DNA of 64,000 nucleotides from Chamaea fasciata. Lineage: Eukaryota > Chordata > Aves > Passeriformes > Sylviidae. Position numbers and translations under genes: made by a program. The stretch lies in the NCBI GenBank assembly GCA_029207755.1, contig JARCOQ010000001.1:90445637-90509636 (forward strand), in the 5' to 3' direction. Positions 48,201 to 60,755 of the stretch are shown here, one piece after another. The notes under the pieces were generated by a model, which did not search any database, had not been told where the DNA came from, and saw only the letters and a program-made list of their open reading frames with translations. Each line of letters begins with the position of its first letter. The first letter of the stretch is position 1.

Positions 48201-50812
48201 TGTGAACACATATAACGAAACTTGAGCTGCATTTTTTTCTGGCCGAGCTACAAACAGAACTCAGTTCATGGAATTTTGTGATCCTGTGAGCTTCATAAAG
48301 GTGTGAGGTGATAATTCAAACCAACATCTCACTTGGTCTTGTTGTCACATGAAGTTAAAAATGCACAAAAATAGTTCACAGCAACTGAGGGTTGGTCTTC
48401 AAACCATGAAAAGAGGGTGCCAGAGGAATGAAGAAGTGAAGAGTCTCCAGGAACAGATTATTATAAATCCTTTTTAAATTAACAACTAATTGTTCAAATA
48501 GATTCAAGAAGAATTTGTAATAGAGTATAAGGTTAAGTGATAACTTGGTGACAGTTGATGGAATGAAAATATAGCCTAGAGTTACCTTAGATGAGCATAA
48601 CAGTAAAAAAGGCACTTCCATGGAAATTTGTCTATGTAAATGATAATATAATGAACTGGATCAAGATTAGCACCTGTGCATTAGGAATTTTGTCATATTG
48701 AGTGAAAGAAACCTACTTTAGAGACAACACTGAAAGTACAATTGCTTTGAGGGCAAATCTGTCTGCAGAAAGAAAGGCTTGTGAGATTGCAGGGGAAAAA
48801 AGGGCAATTTCAGGCCAGGGTAAGCTGTTGTTTTATTTGTGTCTACTCAAAATATAGGAGTGTTTTATGTCAGAGGAGCTTTTCCCAGTGGGAACGAATG
48901 AGAAGGTCTAATGGATAATAAATGCTGGGGGTCAGGAGGTTTTCAAATTTCTTTTATATTGTGCACTGTACTGGCTTTGAATGACTCATAGTCCTTTACT
49001 CATTTTATTCCAGGGAGCATGCATCACCTTCCTACCTCTCCCATAAATGAAGTGCAGTGGCAGAGCATTCAAAATAAGACCCAGAGGGTCTAAACTGGAG
49101 GTTCAAGTCTTACCTTCGATTTTAGATGAAAATCTGGAGACGATCTGGCTGTTTGTAGGGGTCTGGTTATTTGAACTGGGAGTCAAAAGGCCTGGCAGGG
49201 ATGTGACTGAGCATGCCATAAATCCTGCTGGTCTGAGAGGCTCACTGGCTTAGGAGAGCCTTTAATCTTTAACACACAGCTCCCCTCTGGCTTTCACAGA
49301 TGTTACTTGCAGTGAGAACACAAGAAGGGATTTGGAGAACAGTGTTCCCAGCCACTCTCATGAGAATTTGGATGTGGGAGCAAGGAGGGAGATCCTGACT
49401 TGTGCAATCCTTCAGGCCCTCTACAGTGTCCAGCAGAGTCCCTGATGGAGACCTCCATCAGACTGTAAGCTGCAGTTTGGGAATGCCTGTCTCTCAGCAC
49501 TGACACACTGTCGTATCTTCCTCCCTGACCTCAGCCTTTGCTGTGGTGCCTGGTGAGATCCACAGCCGTGATGACCTTCCCTTACACCAGCTGAAATGAG
49601 ATCCTCCTAGGTCAATCCTTACACTCATAGGAGCTCCAAAGGACTAGGGGATGATGGAGAGTTTTTAGCCATATCCAGCATCCTCATGAAGGAGACGGCA
49701 AGTGACCATGAAGGAGCACAGGAAGATGTGTCAGTACTCCTGTCTGCCTCAGGTCTGATCCTCTCCCTATCCTTCCCCTTTCCCTTGCCCTTCCCCTTTT
49801 CCTTTTGTAAAGAACTGTAACAGGACAACTGGCTGAAGCCAGGACCTCATAAGTGGAGATCTCCAAAATATAGTCCCTTAAAAATATTTATCTATATAAG
49901 CACAACCTGATCTTTTGCTTCTGCCAACTCCTGACTGTTAAGTGAAGATAATAAATGCTTTCTCACTTTATAGAGCAGTATGACACTAAATATATTTTCA
50001 AAGGTGTCTTGTGGAACAAGGATGACTGCCACAGTGAGAAGAAAAAAAAAGGCTTCCTCATCAGTTTGTATCACCTTTCTGTAAACTCCCTTAATAGCTG
50101 CTGGAAAAGTGCCATCACTTCACACGCAGGCTACCAAATAAGAGGAACCCCCTCCTTGCAAGGGATTCAGGTATATTTCCCTTCTGCAGCCTGACCCTGG
50201 CCCCAGCCTTGCCTCTCCCTGGGGCCAGCAGTGACTCAGTGGGATCTTCCCCGCCAAGGTTTGGGAGGGGGTCAGCCACAGATCTACATTCCTTTTGGGT
50301 GGGAGCACAGGTTAAATAAGTAATCTCTTAGTTGGCCTCTGGTTCCTCCCATATTGCATAAAGCAATAAAGGGTCATTCTGCTGCTTTGGGGAGGACTCT
50401 GACAGCAGTGTACTGAACACAGAAGCCTACGAGGTAACAGAAAATAGATCCCTCCCTTGGCATCAGTGGAATATCACAGGAGACTTGTTAAATCTGTGCA
50501 TAGATTTTTCCTCTTATGGAGAAGTGCTCAGCCTCACTTTCCTTTCTGTAGGTGCAGAAGTCACTCACCTCCATGGGGTGGTGCCAGGTGGGTGGGTGAA
50601 GCCGGGTGGGTGCAGGCATGGGGGCAGTCCAAACCTGACTCAGCTGAAGGAGTGTGAGCAACCCCGCTCCTTCTCACATGGCCTCACATGCGGGAGGGAA
50701 GGAAGGGGGAGAAGTGCCGGGATGGTAATGTCTTACTGTTGTATTCCTCATCAGATGGCCTGGTAAGCCAGCTCCCAGGACTATGAATTCAAATCAAGAG
50801 AAAGTTGCTAAA
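45259..50812. other. Unique non-coding DNA
   Basis: No gene is supported. The stretch includes a run of 24 T at 46107-46130 and a pyrimidine-rich tract at about 49760-49806. The longest frame is 165 codons at 46967-47464 (plus), without a recognisable domain. Confidence 0.5.
46107..46130. repeat. Poly-T tract of 24
   Basis: Twenty-four consecutive T. Read on the minus strand it would be a poly-A tail, but no retrocopy is recognised next to it (positions above 46130). Confidence 0.9.
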
Positions 50813-51418
50813 TCAAGGAATGGAAAATGTGATGAGGTAACCCTTGCCACTTCCCTGTGTAGGGTTGATAACCCCAGATCTTGAAGCATCCCATCTCTGC
50901 TGCAGAAGCAGAAGAGAGTAAAGAGCCTTTTTTAAGAGAGGAGCTGATAAAGGCAGGGGCAGATGTGCTTCTGCTATCTCTGTAGATTTTACCTGGAGGT
51001 GCAGAGGTGGCTGGCCGAGATCAGCAGCCTTCTGCCTGCAAATGCAGCCACGGAACATCTCTGTCCTGAAAGAGGGATGTTCCTTTGTGCAGAAAGCTTT
51101 ATGGGCTACACTAAAGGGCTGAGGCTGATGTTGAGTCAGAGACAAGGCTGAGACCCTCTGTGTGCACTGCAACCTTTTGAAAGTGCTCTTTGGGGTGGCA
51201 TGGCCACACTGAAAGACCCCTCTCTCCATACCACACATACTACAGAGCTCACTGCTCAGCAGTGACAAAAGTTTGGACTCCTGCTGCCATGGAGTACTGG
51301 CAGGTGCCTCAAATGAGGGCCAACAACCCAAGTCAAGACATTGCTCCTTGAAAACCTGCTGCCACCGCTGCTTGTTTTCATAATCCTTTCCTCTACGATA
51401 GTATAAACAAGCTGTCAT
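50813..51418 (-). other. 201-codon open frame, coding status doubtful
   Basis: This is the longest open frame in the window. The translation is Cys-, Gln- and Leu-rich in patches, with no recognised domain, signal peptide or repeat. Several shorter frames overlap it on the plus strand. The region is GC-richer than its flanks, so a stop-free run of this size is not surprising. I see no TATA box or polyadenylation signal that pairs with it. Confidence 0.1.
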
Positions 51419-54099
51419 CTATTTTTCAATGAAAAATACTTTTGCTTGGCTCAGTTTCACATTGCACTGTTACTCTATGCTGTCGCAGAAGCTGCTGCAG
51501 CTATAAATAACCTCACCACAAGCTCCTCTCATCCGTGAGCTCAAGCACTCTCTTCAGAAGAGGCAGGCGAGATTAGGATCTTGTTTTGAAGGGTGTAGTG
51601 TCCCAGCAGAGGTGATGAGTGTGCCATCACTGGGGTGCTGGCACCCCATGTGCCTGACACTCCAGTTGGCTTCCTAGCAGAGAGTGCAGGGTCCAGAAGC
51701 CCAAAACCACCTTGCTTGTCACCTAGGAGGTGATGCTCATGTCAAGAGCAGAGGATGAGAACTGCCAGCAGCAGTGCTTCACTTCCATGTCCCACTGATG
51801 GAAGCAGGGCAGCACTGCTGTCCATGGCCCTCATGTTCCTGTCACTATCTTGCACATAGCTTGGGAAAAATACCCCAGGAAGGCCACAGTCCCACTGTCT
51901 CTGGGACCTGGCTGCCCTGGAGTGCGTGACCTGGCCCTCTCCACTCCAGATGAGACAGAGGCGCCATCAGAGCACATATATGTGCGCTAACAGCAGGAAG
52001 AGAGCTAAAGGTTCAAGCTGTCAGAAAACTGCTTGTTTCTGGGGCTTTTTTTGACTTGTTTTTTTTCTTCTAGATTTCCAAGTAAGACTGGCTCAGATGA
52101 GAGGGTCAAATGCGACTTAGGTCTGGAGCAAGGCAAGAAAGGGAGGGCAGGCCCCATTTTGGGGTGAAACAGTGCAAGAGTGACATCCTCCCCACACGCT
52201 CTTGCACCACTCTAGGTGGTTGCAGAGCCCCCAGACTGCTGAGAAACCACACACCGATCGCAGGCGTGTGATTTACAGGCGCCTTGCTCAACCTCTGGTG
52301 CCAACCAAGCGTGAGACAGGTTTCACATACTCCCCTCTTCCTGCAGGCATTTGCTTTGTTGTCCAGGGCTGTTGTTTTCTCTACTGTGTTCACTCTGCAG
52401 TCCTGCCTTGGCCGCCTCCGTGGTGACAGCTGCATCCTCCCTGGTGTGCTGCCACTCCTGGAAAATGTGTGCCGTGGGCAGGGGACATGGTGTGACTTGC
52501 CCCAAGGTGGAGTGATGCGGTTACACTCGTCCGTACCATTGCCCACGCCAGAATAAGTGCTCTGAGCTGACAATGCCCTAGATCGAGCTGGGAGTGAACT
52601 TCAGAAAGGAGAGCTCGTTTTGACTGTAGGCTGAATGAATATGGTGACTCATCTCAGTTCCTAAAAGCAGAGAAATGTTTGTTTCCATACAGTGCGAAGA
52701 TGCTTTAACTCAATGTTCAAGGTCTCTGGCTGCGGTTTCACATATATCGCTGGCTGCTGCTGAGCAGGATAGGTCCCCTTCCTTCTCCTGTCCCCAGTCT
52801 CACAAAGTCCTGCCTCTGCCCCCATCCACGTCTGACCACCACAGTGAGCTGACATAGGAAATTTCACCTGGCAAAAATTGTCCACTTCCTCTTTATTTTC
52901 CATAATCTCTGTTTTCTGTTAGTTTAGCTTCGGTATCAGGCATGAGGTAAAGGAGAATGAGGCCTGTCCTAGGAGACAGACAGTCTTTGGTTGGTGTAGC
53001 CATAGCATGTACTCACTGTTCCAAAACAGGGACCCCCACCATGTCACTGCTGCCTGCCCTCGCATAGTGTGCGCAACGCGGGCAAAGCTGGCAGAAAGTG
53101 CTGCTCCCTCATTGCCCAGGTCTCGGGCACAAGGCAAGAGAGAAGCAGGCCTGTAGATTTATTCCTGAGCCCTTTTGTTTTTGTGATACTTTACTCTCCC
53201 AGCCAGACAGGATGAGAAACAAATACCACCAAAATACGATGAGAGAGGCTATTCTTGAAGTGTTTATAGCCCAGCCTCACTGGAGAATGTTTGGCTGCCT
53301 CCCAAGACAGCCAATTCTCACTGTGATTCCAAGCCAGTTTCTGAACTTTCAGGCACTTACCCAAAGAGAATCTGGACTTTTTGAAGTTTGCTTATCTCTG
53401 TTTACAAGGGCCTCCTGCGAGGGTGAGTCAGGGAAGGGCAGCCGAGGTCAGGGGTGTGAGGGGGGAGCAGAGCAGGGAAGTTCTGGTGACCTTTGCATGT
53501 ACCACACGGGAGAGCAGTAGCCCCATGTAGTCTGAATGCCCAGCTCTGATCTGCCCGAGTCAGTGGTCAGCCTGACTGTACCTAACAGGTGTCATCATTG
53601 CAAAAGGCTTTAAAAAGCCCTTAAGCCCCTGAAGCATTTTTAATTCATAAAACTGAAAGTCAGAATGATGGCGAGGGTTATGTGCCTGACTGAGTGAGTA
53701 GGGGATAGTCAGAACTGGAGCTTCAGACCAGCACCCTCCTGCAAATGCAAAGGTGTCCAGGGGAAAACTGTCAGTTCTGGCACACTTCTGCAAAATAGTG
53801 GTTGGTCTCAGCCTGCTTAAGAAAGGCAGCTGCTGCCCTCACCTTTCTCTTCCCTCTTATTTTCCAGACAGTCAACCGTTACTTATTAATTTGGAAGAGA
53901 TTCTGCCTCATTAGAGCTGGAGAATAGCAAGAGCTTGCTAAATTCTCCTGGTTTTCTTTTTATTCCAGGTTGTTTCATGTGATGGTATCTTGGGATTTTT
54001 TCTGTTTGCTTGTAGATAGGGTATGTGAGAGCTGTATCAGTTTAGAAGGAATAAAATCTAAGCCAAATTATGGGTGAGAAATGAGGTGCGTGTTTTAGT
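51419..54099. other. Unique non-coding DNA
   Basis: No gene is supported. The part at 52190-52560 is moderately CpG-enriched and gives frames of up to 155 codons on both strands. A strong splice-acceptor-like pyrimidine tract ends in CAG at 53867, but no exon is evident after it. Confidence 0.5.
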
Positions 54100-54780
54100 G
54101 AACAGTCACGAATTTGCAGTGTGCAGAAGTACTTTAAAACAATAGTAACCAAAAACTTGTTTTGCATTTTTAAGGTGAAATACAGACCAATCAGGATAGG
54201 ATTAAATGAAATACATGCTACTGTTGATAAAATTTTGATATATTGAAAAGTTGTTTAATTGCATGCAACTATCCAATATCCTCAGCTGCCACTCTCAATT
54301 ACTGACATTATTAGTCTAACATTATTGTATTCAAAATGTAATAAAGTAACTCCATTAGTTTGGGAGCAACCTTATCACTGAGGAAAAAAGATGTTTGATA
54401 ATGCACTGAGTGATCAAGCAAACACAGGGATTTTATTCTATTAATTGGCTATCAGGGCAAACATCAACATTTTATGAGTAGCAAGCGATGTCAATGCTCT
54501 GTTTGTTTAAACTTATTGCTGTTTGAACTGACTGAGCAAGAATAAAAAATCCTTTGTTTTTAGATAAACACTTTTTCCTTATCCTACAGGGAGCTCGTTT
54601 TGTTTAGCATGTGTCATGAACAAATTTCACTGTGTTGCTCCTAGTAAAGCATGTCTGTTTGAATTCAAGTAAATTAAATGTAATCCTGAGATTAAGGAAA
54701 AAGCTGTATTTTCATTTAGAGCAGCTTGTTTTTCCTAGTTGATTTTGTTACAGTTTTCCACTGTTATGTAAACAAATACT
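54100..54780. promoter_or_regulatory. Candidate conserved AT-rich regulatory element
   Basis: A long AT-rich but non-repetitive stretch, dense in homeodomain and forkhead-like words: AATTGCATGCAA near 54258-54269, TTAATTGG at 54441-54448, and TGTTTGTTTAAAC near 54500-54512. It also has several TGATAA/GATAA words. Stops occur in all frames and no transposon is recognised. The appearance is typical of conserved enhancers in gene deserts, but no alignment was possible. Confidence 0.28.
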
Positions 54781-57700
54781 TTAATCAGGAACAATAGGGG
54801 GGGAAATCTTAACTTTCCTTTTTCCTCTACCAGTGGAAATAAATAACATATGTAATAAAGATACCATAATTATGAAACAATACTACGCAAAGAATAACAC
54901 AGTGGTTATTTTCAGAGTCAGAAATGTGGCATGAGCCACGAAGTTCAGAAGCAAAGCTGCAATTTCACAAAGACTTAAGTGTGGCAACTGGCCCCACTGA
55001 AGTCAGAGCAGTAACAAACAGGCCCACAGGCTTCCTCCATGCAGAAACTCCAGCTAAGTCCTTGACATAGTTGAGAAATCACAACTGGTGTTGCAATCTG
55101 CTCCCCACTTTTTGGATTTCAGTCTCTCACACAAGCAGCATTGGTTAGCCATATCTAGGCACGAGTGCGAGTGCGTGCACGTGCACATGTAGTCCAAAAT
55201 GAAACAGACTCCTGGGAGCACTTCTACCTCAGGGGAAAGATGATGGGAATAGATATGAGACTGATGTTAGTCATGTTGCTTAATACACTGGTGGGAGGCA
55301 GCAAGATGCTGCGTAGATAAATGCCTTGCAGGAATCCATGGATCTGAGCAATCCCTCAAGTTTTGCTCTCAGCATTTCACATGAACCTGCCAAGAAAGTG
55401 TAGTCAGTGTGGTCACTTGTGACAGTGGGAACAGAGATGGATCATGCTGAAACTCTTTAAAAATCTGAAGCCTGTAACCCAGTTCTTGCCCAAATTTAGC
55501 ACGGTGCATTGTGTGACAAGACACTGACTCAGAGGAGTTACTCATATACTTGAGTCTTTGTGAAGTCAGTACCTTTCTGGTGACCTTCCAGACTGTTGTC
55601 TCAAAAGCCACCTATTGTTAATTTGTGCATGCAACTTTCTGAGGAGGTTTTGCTGAAGAAATTTGAATGAAAAATGCTGTTAACATTCTCATGCCCAGAC
55701 CTAATACATCATTTCTGAGTATACTTCATGGCCACTTAAACCCTGTGGTTAACTCATAGCTTTATCTACATGTTCTTGAAAAAGTCAGCGCCTAAATTAA
55801 GTAACCTTTTCTAGCAGTGTCTTGAATGGGAGGGAAAAATGTGCTTTTTAAACCTTCTGCGTAAGTGGCAAGCAGGGCCTGTAATTTTGCATATGCTCCA
55901 AAACAAAACAAACATTTTGATTCTCGTGTCCAGTGGTTTTGCATTAAGGTTTCAGAAGTGAGCTTTGGGGTTTTTTGTCACACAAACAAATGAAGTGCTA
56001 ATTCTGTTACGTGGATTTTTTATGGATAGGTGTTTTCCTAAACAAATTATATCGTAAACAAAGATGGAGGCTGATGAAAAATTGCTTTCTCTCTGACTCC
56101 CGTGACACAGCCTGTTCTCCAGCCATCCATGTAGTCTTACGGGAAATCAGAAAATCTGGCTTGCAAAGCAATAAAAAAGCAGCACATCCATTTTTTTCCT
56201 GGCCTATCAAACCTCTGTAAGAAGTGAGAATTCAGATTTTTTTAAATGAAATGAGCAAGATGTTTTATTTTCTAGATTGTTATGTTTTGAGTTTTTCCTT
56301 TAACTGAGGTGTCCTTAAACAAAGGCATTCTGTGTCCAGGGTAGCCCAGGGTGCCAGGCCTCCCTTGCTGGAGTACTCCTCAGAATCTGAATAGCAGTTG
56401 TTTTCACTTGTGTGCATTAACTCTGTCTTTGAAAGACATTCGCCATGTCAGCACTCTACTATTGCCTCCCATCCATTTGTTTAGAGATTAATCTTCCCCT
56501 TTGACAAAGGTAATTTTTAAACTTCAGAGCGGGGCAGCCCCTCTGTGCTGTGATGCGATGCAGAGGATGTGAGCTGACACCTACCAGCAGCGGCTCCGCG
56601 GAGTCGCTGCTGGTGCCCAGGGAACAGGGGAAGAAAGTGCCATTGCCCAGGCACAGCAGAGCTGCCACAGTCCCCCCGAATAAGGGAAGCCAGGAGGGAG
56701 CCAGCCCAGAAGGCCTGAGTGGAGCTAAGCCGACGGCTGATCGGGAAGGAGAAGGCAATGTGCTGGCAAAAATGCCTGAGTCCTGCTTGAAGCTGCATTT
56801 TCACCACAGAGAAATGATGGGCCCATTTCCCTCAGGACCCTTGTTTATTGGTTTTGTTTAAAAAGAATAAAAACCAAAGTGCTGACAGGGTATTGTTGGC
56901 TGGTGTAATCAGGTTTTAAGTACTTTTTAAAACAGCTAACAGAGCAACATAGATGCTAGATTCCTTCCCTTCCGCTTTGTGTGCCCAGGGAAGGAGGGAA
57001 AGAAAAACAGCAGAGCCAAACTTACTAATAGATTTTAATCCTTCCTGGAGTTACTATCAGCTAGGCTTCTGCTACTGTTTACCCAGCTGAGGAGTCTTTA
57101 AATGGGTGTCTCCATTTGCAAGGATCTCATCCCATTGTGAATATGGCAATGACTAGACAATGAGGCTGTTACAGAAGAAAGATGAGCTGGCTGCAGCCAA
57201 CAAATCTTGCACTCTCCATTTACAGGGCTATAATTATCCAAAGTTTTAAAACACAATGCTATCTGCTGAAAGGGACCATCTGGGTGAAGACCAAGACATC
57301 CCAATTAAGTGATTGATAAGCAGCTCATGTGCTGGAGGAGCACATACCACCCATACAGTGCAGTTCTAAAAATGCCACTTGCGTTAACAACCATTTTTAA
57401 GGAGTTTGAATGAAGCATGCACTGTGGGAGGGAGGAGATAAAGTGTGTTTGTGTGATTCAAAGTCAGGCAGAATAAATAAGATCAGCCTCCAGAACACAG
57501 TGGAAAGTGTTCTCAGAGCACTGAGGTGCAGTGGCGGAGCAGTGCCCATCTGTGCTTTGCAGTCTCCTGCATGAGGGCAGTGATTTTTTCCCAGGGGTGT
57601 TGTGAGGAAGCATTACAGAGGGGAGGGAGAGCAAACCTCTGCTCATGGGAGGCCTTTGCTGGCTAGGCATGAGGGCAGGTTGTCCATCAGCCTGCATTAG

Positions 57701-58773
57701 GTGATTGTAAACATGAGGGTGGGGCGGGAGAGAAATCTGTGCTGGTGTACTCCATCCACCACGCATTTTGACTTTGGCCTTGCCCTGCAGTTCATTTTTC
57801 CATCTGCAATGAGAGGATGTCCATCTGTCCTCCTGTTCTTGACCCACCCATCCTTTTTAAGTTTTAAAAGCTCAGCTTTTGCAGAACATATACAGAATAA
57901 ACACCTGACTCAGAGCCAGTGTCTTGCGTGGCACTTAGTCACACCACAGCAAGAGATGATGCAGTTTTTCCACCTAACACCTTCCCAGTATGGATCAATA
58001 CTCCTTTGCATCTTTTCAAAGCTGTAACTGGCACCCTGGACATGGATATGATCAGAAGTGTGACTTGGAGTGTCCGCAGTAAAATAATGCAACCAGCTAC
58101 AGCTGATTTGCTCTTCAACTGTTGCTCACTGTTGCCATCCCCAGGTTATAAAGCCAGATGGGAATTTGTGTGATAATGTAAGATGACCATAAGCCTTGCC
58201 TTGATTAGTTCTTTTAACTTGCAAAATGGTCCATCTTGTGTGTAAGATATACTTATACGTGGATATAATATTTTGCCTCTGAAGCTGGAATCTTAGTTTT
58301 AGTGCTGCTGTGTCTAGCCACACCTTTGAGACTTTGTTCTGGCCTGTGTCCTCTCTCGCTAGATTTCTCTTTGGCTACTGATGATCTTATCCCCTCCAGT
58401 TATTCTAAGAATTAATTGAGGCACATGTATCTTTCAAGTAGATTTATTTTCCAATGCTTCTCTGTGAACCCATCTTGATTTATCAGCCAAGTTACCCATA
58501 TATGAGGATTCAAATGGGATGTGGCCTTTTTTTCTATGCCTAGAGTACATGACTGCATTTTTATAATATTTAAATGCTGTTTTGCAGGGGTTACCGTGTG
58601 AGTGACTTGTCATCTTCATTTGTGCATTACTTTCCATAAATCTTTCTCTTATCTGCAAGCTTTTGACGTAAGATTTGTTGTCGTCTTTTGCTGTCTTGCC
58701 TGTCTGGCAAAGCCAAATAAAAGGACAGGACTCCAGGGGAGTCTCAGTCAAAGCAAACCCTTGTTTTCCCAGC
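54781..58773. other. Unique non-coding DNA
   Basis: No gene is supported. The part at 56520-56760 is locally CpG- and GC-richer, with overlapping frames near 100 codons on both strands. A further GC-richer patch lies at 57460-57850. Confidence 0.5.
55171..55190. repeat. Alternating purine-pyrimidine run with palindrome
   Basis: Twenty bases alternate purine and pyrimidine without a break, a Z-DNA-prone pattern. Inside is a perfect 12-bp palindrome, GTGCACGTGCAC (55175-55186), centred on a CACGTG E-box. Confidence 0.85.
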
Positions 58774-58957
58774 AGAAAAGGGCCTGGGGATGCTGGCCAA
58801 CTGTAGCTGAACCTGATCCAGCATATGTCCAGATGGCCAGTGGCATTCTGGCCTGTGTCAGCAATAGTGTGGCCAGCAGGACCAGTGCAGTGATTGTCCC
58901 CCTGTACTCGGCACCAGTGAGGTCACATCTCAAATCCTGGGTTCAATTCTGGTCACC
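58774..58957 (+). pseudogene. CR1 LINE fragment, end of the RT ORF
   Basis: The DNA follows the CR1 region near the end of ORF2: AAAAGGGCCTGGGG, then GGCATTCTGGCCTGTGTCAG, GTGTGGCCAGCAGGACCAG and CCCCTGTACTCGGCACCAGT. Translated in the plus frame it reads [16 protein letters not shown], followed by V-R-x-H-L and V-Q-F-W. This matches the conserved C-terminal segment after the CR1 reverse transcriptase in a single frame. Both ends are truncated and the 3' tail is absent, so it is a dead internal fragment. Boundaries are approximate. Confidence 0.9.
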
Positions 58958-60732
58958 TGTAAAAGTGAACATTCTGTGATAGATCAAGGACTCTCTGCTT
59001 TGCTCTAGGCTTGCAAAAACTTCTAAAAAATCTTTTAAAAAGATTTTTTAAAAAGTGATGAGATTAAGCTACCTTGAACAAAGAGGTCTGCAAGTGTAAA
59101 CATCCCCAGAACCTACATCACTGAAACAACTGGTGAGTAAACTCATGTGGTGTAACTGCCCAGATGTAGTTCAGGGCTCTAGAACTATTCCCAATGTGTG
59201 TAGGGTTTGTATGGGCCAGGATGTGCAGGGTTGGCTCCCTCTGTCCCACATATCCTTCAGTGCTGTCCTGGGGGACCTTGCATCTTAAAACTTTGTTCTG
59301 AGAAGCTTTGATGCCACACTGCCATGTAGGCAGTGCACACCCATGCTGTGAAAATACTGCTCTGGGAGGCAGTAACACTCCCAGCACTACCAACATTTTT
59401 GAAGTAATCCCACTCTTTACACACACAACAGAGTATGTCCCTGTGTCAGAGAGCTTCCACAAGGCGTTTAGAAGGCCCATGGGGCCAGTTCATGTCACAC
59501 AGGTCCTCAGCCTGTTTATATGTACCAGCAGAGGTGACAGCTGCTATAGCAGCAAATGAAGTTTAGAGAAGGCAAGTTCGTTGGCAGCCATGTCCCAAAT
59601 TATTTAGGAGTTTATATGCCAGTGTATTGGATGCTATTTTACTCTAGGAATCGGCAGAGACCTGGCTATACAAGCATGTCTATACAATACACTCCTTGTG
59701 TGAAACAAGCCTGATGTCAGTATCAGGTGCTAAAAGATGTTTCTGAAGGATGACTGAATTTAACAGCCTTTTACAATGCATTGCATTAGCTTAATCTGCA
59801 GGTGACAAGGCCTTGATGAAGTGCCCTGAGACCAATAAAAAAAAGATCACACCTGTTTGTGAAGCCAGGTGTAAAAATACAGCCATATCCAGAGCTGAGT
59901 CTTCAGTGTTTGAATCAGCTTTAGGAAAACTCCAGTGCCAGAATATCAAAAAACGATGTAAGATCTTCACCTGAGGAAATACACAGGACTGCTGCAGCAT
60001 CTCCTAGAAGCTGCTTTCTTCAACTGCAAGCTCTATTTTCATATGAAAGATGCAGTTGTTCCTGTCCTCCCACCAGTCTTTCCTGCCAGCCTCACTGAAC
60101 TGGAGGGATGTCAAGACCACAAGTTCCTCAAATGATGGAGTAGGCAGGAGCTGCTTGGCACTCCCTTCATGTTCATCTTCAGGTTGGTATATCTTCATGG
60201 GAGATGTGCTGTAGCCAGATAGAGATTATTTTGCTCCTTCAGAACATACTGAATAGTACTCTATGGCACTTCTGTTACAGAAAATGAGGCTTGATTTTCT
60301 TCATCACTAAACTCCTTTGCCTCTCAAAAAGACAGGAGAAAAGCAACTGTAAAGTCAAATAAAATGCCAGCTATACCTCACTGAAATATTAGTGTCTTTG
60401 TTTCCCTCTTGACCTAAAATAAACTTAATTTTCTTAACTTAATACCAAAAGTAAAATGGTTGATTCAATTGGCTTATGCTGTTATGGAGGAATATAGTAT
60501 TTTTCATGTTGATTCAATTGTTGGGCTTTTCTATCTTCCAGTAGTGAAAACATTTGAAAACAGAGAATTTTCCTGATAGAGAGACATGGACTTAAATTCC
60601 GGAGTTTGAACTTGTCTAAAATATTTCCCAAATTCAAGGTCTGGGAGCTAAATAGTGGGAGCTGGTTAAATCCTCCTAGGGAAACTGGAATTTAAGGTAT
60701 TTTAAATATGAGTTTCATGTAGCAGTCATAGT
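58958..60732. other. Unique non-coding DNA
   Basis: No gene is supported. A 27-bp near-perfect palindrome lies at 59024-59050. The longest frame, 120 codons on the minus strand (59118-59480), has no recognisable domain. Confidence 0.5.
59024..59050. repeat. Near-perfect 27-bp palindrome
   Basis: Two 13-base arms (TAAAAAATCTTTT and its exact reverse complement) are separated by a single A. Such AT-rich palindromes can extrude cruciforms. It lies about 70 bp after the CR1 fragment and may be unrelated. Confidence 0.85.
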
Positions 60733-60755
60733 ATTTGCATCCATCCCATTTGCAT
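60733..60755. promoter_or_regulatory. Two perfect POU octamers
   Basis: ATTTGCAT occurs at 60733-60740 and again at 60748-60755, in the same direction, with starts 15 bp apart. This is the canonical octamer bound by POU/OCT factors. The second copy is followed by CATTAAAG. Function is inferred only. Confidence 0.4.

Noticed and set aside
52106..52573. 155-codon minus-strand frame in a CpG-enriched patch
   Set aside because: No domain is recognised. Equally open frames on the opposite strand indicate a composition effect.
53840..53867. Strong splice-acceptor-like pyrimidine tract ending in CAG
   Set aside because: No open exon or matching donor follows; such sites are common by chance. The same applies to sites ending at 19116, 47946 and about 54590.
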